DNA of 64,000 bases, taken from an uncultured Lachnospiraceae bacterium. GTDB taxonomy: Bacteria > Bacillota > Clostridia > Lachnospirales > Lachnospiraceae. The notes beneath the pieces are model-generated. The model searched no databases. It saw only the letters and a program-made list of their open reading frames with translations, and was not told where the DNA came from. Both the position numbers and the translations under genes were made by a program. Location: contig CAJTLU010000012.1 of the NCBI GenBank assembly GCA_910577175.1, positions 55,966 to 119,965 of the forward strand, given 5' to 3'. This document shows, piece by piece, positions 59,509 to 64,000 of the stretch. Every line of letters begins with the position of its first letter. Positions within the stretch are counted from its first letter, which is position 1.

Positions 59509-60570
59509 ATGAAAAACTGGGAAAAAAATTTAAGGGAAACGGCGCCGTATATACCAGGGGAGCAGCCGGATTTTCCTGACATGATTAAGTTAAATACAAA
59601 TGAAAATCCATATCCTCCGGCGCCAGGGGTCAGACGTGCGTTGGAGGAGCTGCAGACCGCGAGACTGGCTCTGTATCCGGATCCGGAGGCGAAGAAGCTG
59701 GTGGAGGAATTGTCCGCACAGTACCGGATTGCACCGGAGCAGATTTTCGTCGGCGTCGGTTCGGACGATGTGCTTGGCATGATTTTTCTGACCTGCTTTG
59801 CCTCGGAAAAGCCGATACTGTTTCCGGACATTACGTATTCCTTTTATGATGTGTGGGCGAAGCTGTTCCGGATTCCGTATCAGACGATACCGGTGGATGA
59901 GGGCTTCCGTATCCGTAAGGAGGATTATTACCGGGAAAACGGCGGTATTATACTCGCAAACCCGAATGCGCCGACCTCCATCGGGGAAGAGCTTGATTTT
60001 ATTGAGGATATCATAAAACATAATCCGGATTCGGTTGTTGTTGTAGATGAGGCGTATGTTGATTTTGGCGGCGTGTCTGCAGTTCCACTGATAGAGAAGT
60101 ATGACAATCTTTTAGTGGTACAGACCTTTTCAAAGTCCCGTTCCATGGCGGGAATGCGGATTGGCTTTGCCTTTGGCAGTAAACGTCTGATTTCTGCTAT
60201 TTATGGCGTGCGTAATTCCTATAATTCCTATACGATGAACTATCCGTCAATTGTCTGTGGGGTGGCTGCGTTAAAGGAACGCGCCTATTTTGAGGAATGC
60301 ACCAAAAAGGTAATTGGTACGAGGGAACGAGTGAAGAAGGAGCTGCGGGAGCTTGGCTTTTCCTTTCCGGACTCCCGGACCAATTTCCTGTTTGTGACCC
60401 ATGAGAGGGTACCGGCGGCAGAGCTGTTTGCCATGCTGCGGGAAAAGCGTATATTTGTGCGTTATTTTAAAACGCCGAGGATTGATAATTATCTTAGAAT
60501 CACAATCGGAACTGATGCGCAGATGGAGCGTCTGCTCGAGGTACTGAGAGAATATCTGCGGCCGGAATAG
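59509..60570 (+). CDS. hisC: Histidinol-phosphate aminotransferase
   Basis: A 353-residue fold-type I aminotransferase. It begins LRETAPYIPGEQPDFPDMIKLNTNENPYPPAP, the HisC opening, and the PLP Lys is K209 in QTFSKSRSMAGMRIGFAFG. FVGVGSDDVLGMIF and NPNAPTSIG also fit. It transaminates imidazole-acetol phosphate in histidine synthesis. No other his gene is in the window; an aromatic or propanediol-type relative is possible. Confidence 0.88.
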   Translation: MKNWEKNLRETAPYIPGEQPDFPDMIKLNTNENPYPPAPGVRRALEELQTARLALYPDPEAKKLVEELSAQYRIAPEQIFVGVGSDDVLGMIFLTCFASEKPILFPDITYSFYDVWAKLFRIPYQTIPVDEGFRIRKEDYYRENGGIILANPNAPTSIGEELDFIEDIIKHNPDSVVVVDEAYVDFGGVSAVPLIEKYDNLLVVQTFSKSRSMAGMRIGFAFGSKRLISAIYGVRNSYNSYTMNYPSIVCGVAALKERAYFEECTKKVIGTRERVKKELRELGFSFPDSRTNFLFVTHERVPAAELFAMLREKRIFVRYFKTPRIDNYLRITIGTDAQMERLLEVLREYLRPE

Positions 60571-60605
60571 AAGGCAGCAGACAGGTAGAAGGACAAGGAA
60601 AGAAT

Positions 60606-61277
60606 ATGACACAGACAGGGCAGAAGGTCAATTATCAAAAGAAGCTGGAAGAGATTATCGCAGCGCAGCAAAAGGAAGGGAAGGTTCCAAAACTTTTGCT
60701 GCACAGCTGTTGTGCGCCATGTAGCAGCTATGTGCTCGAGTACCTCTCGGAATATTTTGAGATTACCGTATTGTATTATAATCCGAATATTTCTCCGGCG
60801 TCCGAATACGAGGCGCGTGTGGCGGAGCAGAAACGTCTGATTGAGGAGCTGCCTGTAAAGCATCCGGTTGCGTTTCTGGAAGGAGTCTATGAGCCGGAGT
60901 GTTTTTACCGTGCCGTAGCAGGACAGGAGGACTGTCCTGAAGGCGGGGAGCGCTGTACGGTCTGCTATGAGATGCGGTTACGCAAGGCTGCGGAAACGGC
61001 GGCAAGGCTCGGCTTTGCATTTTTTACAACGACGCTTTCCATCAGCCCGTTAAAGAATGCGGAAAAGCTGAATGCGATTGGCAGGACGCTGTCGGAGGAA
61101 TATAAGGTTTCGTACCTATATTCCGATTTTAAAAAGAAAAACGGCTATCAGCGCTCAGTAGAGCTATCGGTGCAGTATCATCTTTACCGGCAGAATTACT
61201 GCGGCTGTATCTTTTCAAAGGAGGAGCAGCGGAAGCGGCAGGCGGAACAGGAGGACGGAATGCATGAAACTGAATGA
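60606..61277 (+). CDS. queH: Epoxyqueuosine reductase QueH
   Basis: A 223-residue protein with the QueH signature: LLHSCCAPCSSYVLEYL at residues ~33-49, then YYNPNISPASEYE, RCTVCYEMRLRKAA with more cysteines and TLSISPLKNAEKLN, and the C-terminal CGCIFSKEEQ. It performs the last step of queuosine synthesis on tRNA (epoxyqueuosine to queuosine), replacing QueG. RBS GGACAAGGAAAG. It overlaps feoA by 14 bases. Confidence 0.92.
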   Translation: MTQTGQKVNYQKKLEEIIAAQQKEGKVPKLLLHSCCAPCSSYVLEYLSEYFEITVLYYNPNISPASEYEARVAEQKRLIEELPVKHPVAFLEGVYEPECFYRAVAGQEDCPEGGERCTVCYEMRLRKAAETAARLGFAFFTTTLSISPLKNAEKLNAIGRTLSEEYKVSYLYSDFKKKNGYQRSVELSVQYHLYRQNYCGCIFSKEEQRKRQAEQEDGMHETE

Positions 61278-61488
61278 GATGAAAACCGGCGGAGTGGTTA
61301 CGGTAAAGCAGATGGAGCTTCCGTCGGCAACAATGATGCGTTTAAAGGCGCTTGGTATGACAAACGGAACAAGGGTAAAGATACTGAACAGGAAGAAGTC
61401 CGGCTCTATGATTGTATCGGTGAGAGGGACAAGGCTTGCCTTAGGGAACCGGATTACGGAGGCAATTCTGGTAGGAGGTGAAGAATAG
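61264..61488 (+). CDS. feoA: Ferrous iron transport protein A
   Basis: A 74-residue SH3-like protein. It has KTGGVVTVKQMELPSATMMRLKALGMTNGTRVKIL and SMIVSVRGTRLALGNRITEAI, the FeoA fold. It supports FeoB activity at the cytoplasmic side. It starts inside queH and ends one base inside feoB (TAGTG), so translation is coupled. Confidence 0.93.
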   Translation: MKLNEMKTGGVVTVKQMELPSATMMRLKALGMTNGTRVKILNRKKSGSMIVSVRGTRLALGNRITEAILVGGEE

Positions 61489-63575
61489 TGGACAAGGAAG
61501 AGCTTTGCGTTGCCTTTATCGGGAATCCGAACTGCGGAAAGACGACATTATTTAATGCCTATACCGGCGCAAATCTGAAGGTAGCGAACTGGCCCGGGGT
61601 AACGGTGGAGAAAAAAGAGGGCGCCATGCGCTATCATAAGCACTGCTTTAAGGTAGTGGATTTACCGGGAATCTACAGCCTGACCTCCTATACGTTAGAG
61701 GAAAAGCTGTCGAGGCAGTTTATACTAGGGGATGACGTGGATGTTATTATCGATGTGGCGGACGCCTCGGCACTGGAACGGAACCTCTATTTGACGCTGC
61801 AGATTATTGAACTGGGAAAGCCTGTGGTGCTGGCGCTGAACATGATGGATATCGTGGAGGAACGGGGCATGGAAATCGACCTGCACCGTCTGCCGGAAAT
61901 GCTAGGCATCCCGGTTATTCCGGTTTCTGCAAGAAAGCGGACCGGGCTTGACATTCTGATGCATGCCGTCGCACACCATAAGGAAAAGAAGGTCAGTGTA
62001 ATCGAGCACCACCATGAGGAGCAGGAGGCAAAGAGCCAGCATGTCCATCATCACCATGAAGAGTACGCAGTGGTATACTCGGATGAGATAGAGGATAAAA
62101 TCGACCGCATTATCCAGCGGCTGAAGCAGAGCGGAAAGGAGCTTCCGAATTACCGCTGGTATGCGATTAAGCTGTTGGAGAAGGATGAGGAGATTACAGA
62201 GCAGGTGGCGCTGGACCTTTCTGATATTGTAACCCGCAGCTATGAGGACGACATTATCTGTCAGAAATATGATTTCATTGAGGAAATCATTGAAGAATGT
62301 CTTGTACATAAAGAAAAGAAGGCAGCGCTGACGGATAAGGCAGACGCGCTGCTTATCCACCGTATTTTCGGAATCCCGATGTTTTTGTGCATTATGGCGA
62401 TGGTCTTTTTTCTGACGTTTGCCGTAGGAGATTTTCTGGCGGGCGGACTGGAAGAGGTGCTTGCCGCATTTACCGGAACGGTAAGCGGTGTGCTGGAACG
62501 TGCCGGGGTAGTGCCCGCGGTACGCTCGCTGATTGTTGACGGTGCAATTGCCGGGGTCGGCGGTATTTTGACGTTCCTTCCAAACATTTTTATCCTGTTT
62601 CTGGCGCTTGCTTTTTTAGAGGACAGCGGCTATATGGCGCGTGTTGCCTATGTCATGGATGACCTGATGGGGAAGCTCGGTCTTTCCGGGCGCGCATTTA
62701 TTCCGATGATTCTGGGCTTTGGCTGTACGGTTCCTGCGATTATGGCATCCCGGACACTGGAAAACGAGGCAGACCGCAGACGGGCAATTTTAATAACGCC
62801 GTTTATGTCATGCAGTGCAAGGCTTCCGATTTATGTCCTGTTTTCACAGCTCTTTTTCGGGAGAAATGCCGTTCTTGCCGTGGGCGGGCCTGCAGGAAGG
62901 ATTCCGGCGATGGTGGTGGCGTTTTCCCTGTATCTGTTAGGACTGCTTGTGGCGGTGGCTGCTGCATTTGTACTTGGGAAAATACAGGGCAAAAAGGAAC
63001 AAAGCTACGCATTGCTCATTGAACTGCCGGAATATAAGACGCCGAATGCCAGAACGATTGCGATTTATGTATGGGAAAAGGTAAAGGATTATCTTACAAA
63101 GGCAGGAACTACGATTTTTCTTGCATCCGTTGTTATCTGGATGCTGCTCCATTTCGGAGCCGGAGGCTTTACTACAGAGATGAGCGAAAGCTTTGGCGCA
63201 ATGCTTGGAAAGCTTCTGGCGCCTGTGTTCGCGCCGGCGGGCTTCGGAATCTGGCAGCTTGTGCTGGCGCTGATTTCCGGACTGGCGGCAAAGGAGGTAG
63301 TCGTATCGAGCTGCAGCGTCTTATTTGGAATTTCTAATATCAATTCGGCAGCGGGTATGGCTTCCTTTGCAGGCTCTCTGGCGGCCTGCGGCTTTGGCGC
63401 GGCAAATGCCTATGCGTTCATGGCATTCTGCCTTTTGTACACGCCGTGCGTAGCGACCATCGGCGTAATGCGGCGCGAATTAAAGTCGCGGAAGCTGACC
63501 GCAGTTGCGGTACTGGCACAGCTTGTAATTGCCTGGCTCGTGGCAGTGTTATTGTATCAGGTGTTTTCCTTGTAA
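61488..63575 (+). CDS. feoB: Ferrous iron transport protein B
   Basis: A 695-residue membrane GTPase with GTG start. G1 is GNPNCGKTTLFNAY, switch region NWPGVTVEKKEG, G3 DLPGIYSLTSYTLEE, G4 NMMD. A His-rich stretch (IEHHHEEQEAKSQHVHHHHEE, about residues 165-187) follows the G-domain. The membrane part has eight to ten helices with the conserved MILGFGCTVPAIMASRTLENEADRR and LAAKEVVVSSCSVLFG. It imports ferrous iron, important in anaerobes. It lacks a FeoC partner in the window. Confidence 0.95.
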   Translation: MDKEELCVAFIGNPNCGKTTLFNAYTGANLKVANWPGVTVEKKEGAMRYHKHCFKVVDLPGIYSLTSYTLEEKLSRQFILGDDVDVIIDVADASALERNLYLTLQIIELGKPVVLALNMMDIVEERGMEIDLHRLPEMLGIPVIPVSARKRTGLDILMHAVAHHKEKKVSVIEHHHEEQEAKSQHVHHHHEEYAVVYSDEIEDKIDRIIQRLKQSGKELPNYRWYAIKLLEKDEEITEQVALDLSDIVTRSYEDDIICQKYDFIEEIIEECLVHKEKKAALTDKADALLIHRIFGIPMFLCIMAMVFFLTFAVGDFLAGGLEEVLAAFTGTVSGVLERAGVVPAVRSLIVDGAIAGVGGILTFLPNIFILFLALAFLEDSGYMARVAYVMDDLMGKLGLSGRAFIPMILGFGCTVPAIMASRTLENEADRRRAILITPFMSCSARLPIYVLFSQLFFGRNAVLAVGGPAGRIPAMVVAFSLYLLGLLVAVAAAFVLGKIQGKKEQSYALLIELPEYKTPNARTIAIYVWEKVKDYLTKAGTTIFLASVVIWMLLHFGAGGFTTEMSESFGAMLGKLLAPVFAPAGFGIWQLVLALISGLAAKEVVVSSCSVLFGISNINSAAGMASFAGSLAACGFGAANAYAFMAFCLLYTPCVATIGVMRRELKSRKLTAVAVLAQLVIAWLVAVLLYQVFSL

Positions 63576-63638
63576 AAATACTCTTTTTTCGGAATTGCGT
63601 GCCTACGTAAAAATTATAAAGTTCAGGGAGAATATAAG

Positions 63639-64000
63639 ATGATATCATATGAGAAGATTATGAGTGTGAGCACAATGAACGGCGATATATTATGTCAGAG
63701 CAAAGCTGAAATAGTCGAAATTATAAAACAGGGTGCCGCTTTACCACAAGGCACTGAGATATGGGTGAGCAGTAATGAGAAACCATATCCTTGCCTTTCC
63801 ATTCTTATAAAAGACAAATGTACCTGTGTCCATTACTTTGAAAATGATGAAGGGAACGTATGGCAGTCTTGCGGGGATTTTAACAAAGAAGTGATATTCT
63901 TTGCAGGGGAAGAAGAGTGGACAGCTCCTGAGTATGTCATAGTGCCGCTGGAAAAAGCCATTTGCTGTATGGAAGAATTCTGGGATACATTGGAACGCCC
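63639..64000 (+). CDS. Imm1-like immunity protein (3' partial)
   Basis: The frame is open from an ATG with RBS CAGGGAG to the right edge, about 120 codons. It shows YPCLSILIKDK and CVHYFENDEGNVWQSCGD, then VIFFAGEEEWTAPEYVIVPLEKAICCMEEFWDTLERP, the layout of Imm1 immunity proteins of polymorphic toxin systems. The matching toxin is not in the window and would be expected near the edge. The upstream 60 bases hold no terminator that I can call. Confidence 0.7.
   Translation, partial: MISYEKIMSVSTMNGDILCQSKAEIVEIIKQGAALPQGTEIWVSSNEKPYPCLSILIKDKCTCVHYFENDEGNVWQSCGDFNKEVIFFAGEEEWTAPEYVIVPLEKAICCMEEFWDTLER

Overview
The window looks like a chromosomal segment of a motile, spore-forming member of the Clostridia, most likely Lachnospiraceae. 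The reasons are a block ordered hup, rqcP, yabP, yabQ, divIC, spoIIE, tilS, hpt, ftsH (the Firmicutes sporulation and division neighbourhood), spoVT, a flagellin with a sigma-28 type promoter, and low-to-moderate G+C with strong AGGAGG ribosome binding sites. No rRNA, tRNA, insertion sequence or CRISPR array was seen.

Layout. 1-2615: the 3' part of a subtilase-tailed protein joined to a phospholipase C-like helical domain, then a lipoprotein. 2.9-5.1 kb: nucleobase permease and spoVT. 5.4-13.1 kb: the hup-to-ftsH block, with a Spo0A-type promoter before an unusually short spoIIE. 13.4-18.3 kb: GH13 glycosidase, endonuclease III, an exonuclease and small membrane proteins. 18.5-18.7 kb: a truncated Phd/YefM-type antitoxin with a palindromic operator. 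18.9-22.1 kb: a VanW protein and flagellin, the latter with a CsrA-type hairpin in its leader.

22.3-36.9 kb is the main accessory region. It is a co-directional run of ten genes directly downstream of flagellin: two glycosyltransferases with long helical tails, a sugar aminotransferase, a pyruvyltransferase-family protein, a PaaK-like adenylating enzyme, an ATP-grasp ligase, a Gfo/Idh/MocA oxidoreductase, a MenD-like ThDP enzyme, an Fe-S aldo/keto reductase and an FrhB-like protein. I infer a pathway that builds and attaches an unusual modified sugar, plausibly to flagellin. It is preceded by a leader RNA with two mutually exclusive pairings, one of which hides a Shine-Dalgarno sequence. A remnant of a second Gfo/Idh/MocA gene shows that the locus has been rearranged.

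37.0-50.9 kb is mostly housekeeping: a DUF368 lipid-carrier transporter, a zinc-type ABC importer, an AI-2E family exporter, a Panacea-domain protein, typA, an SSB-like protein and purM-purN-purD-purC. An XRE-methyltransferase gene sits inside the pur genes and overlaps purC by 56 bases.

51.1-53.0 kb is a two-gene AAA ATPase plus TOPRIM-like (RloA/RloB, AbiL-like) candidate defence module with its own promoter. 53.1-64.0 kb holds an AIR-synthase-like protein, an Lrp regulator with an aminotransferase, a subtilase whose catalytic serine is glycine, a response regulator with a SARP-like output, hisC, queH, feoAB and, at the right edge, the start of an Imm1-type immunity protein.
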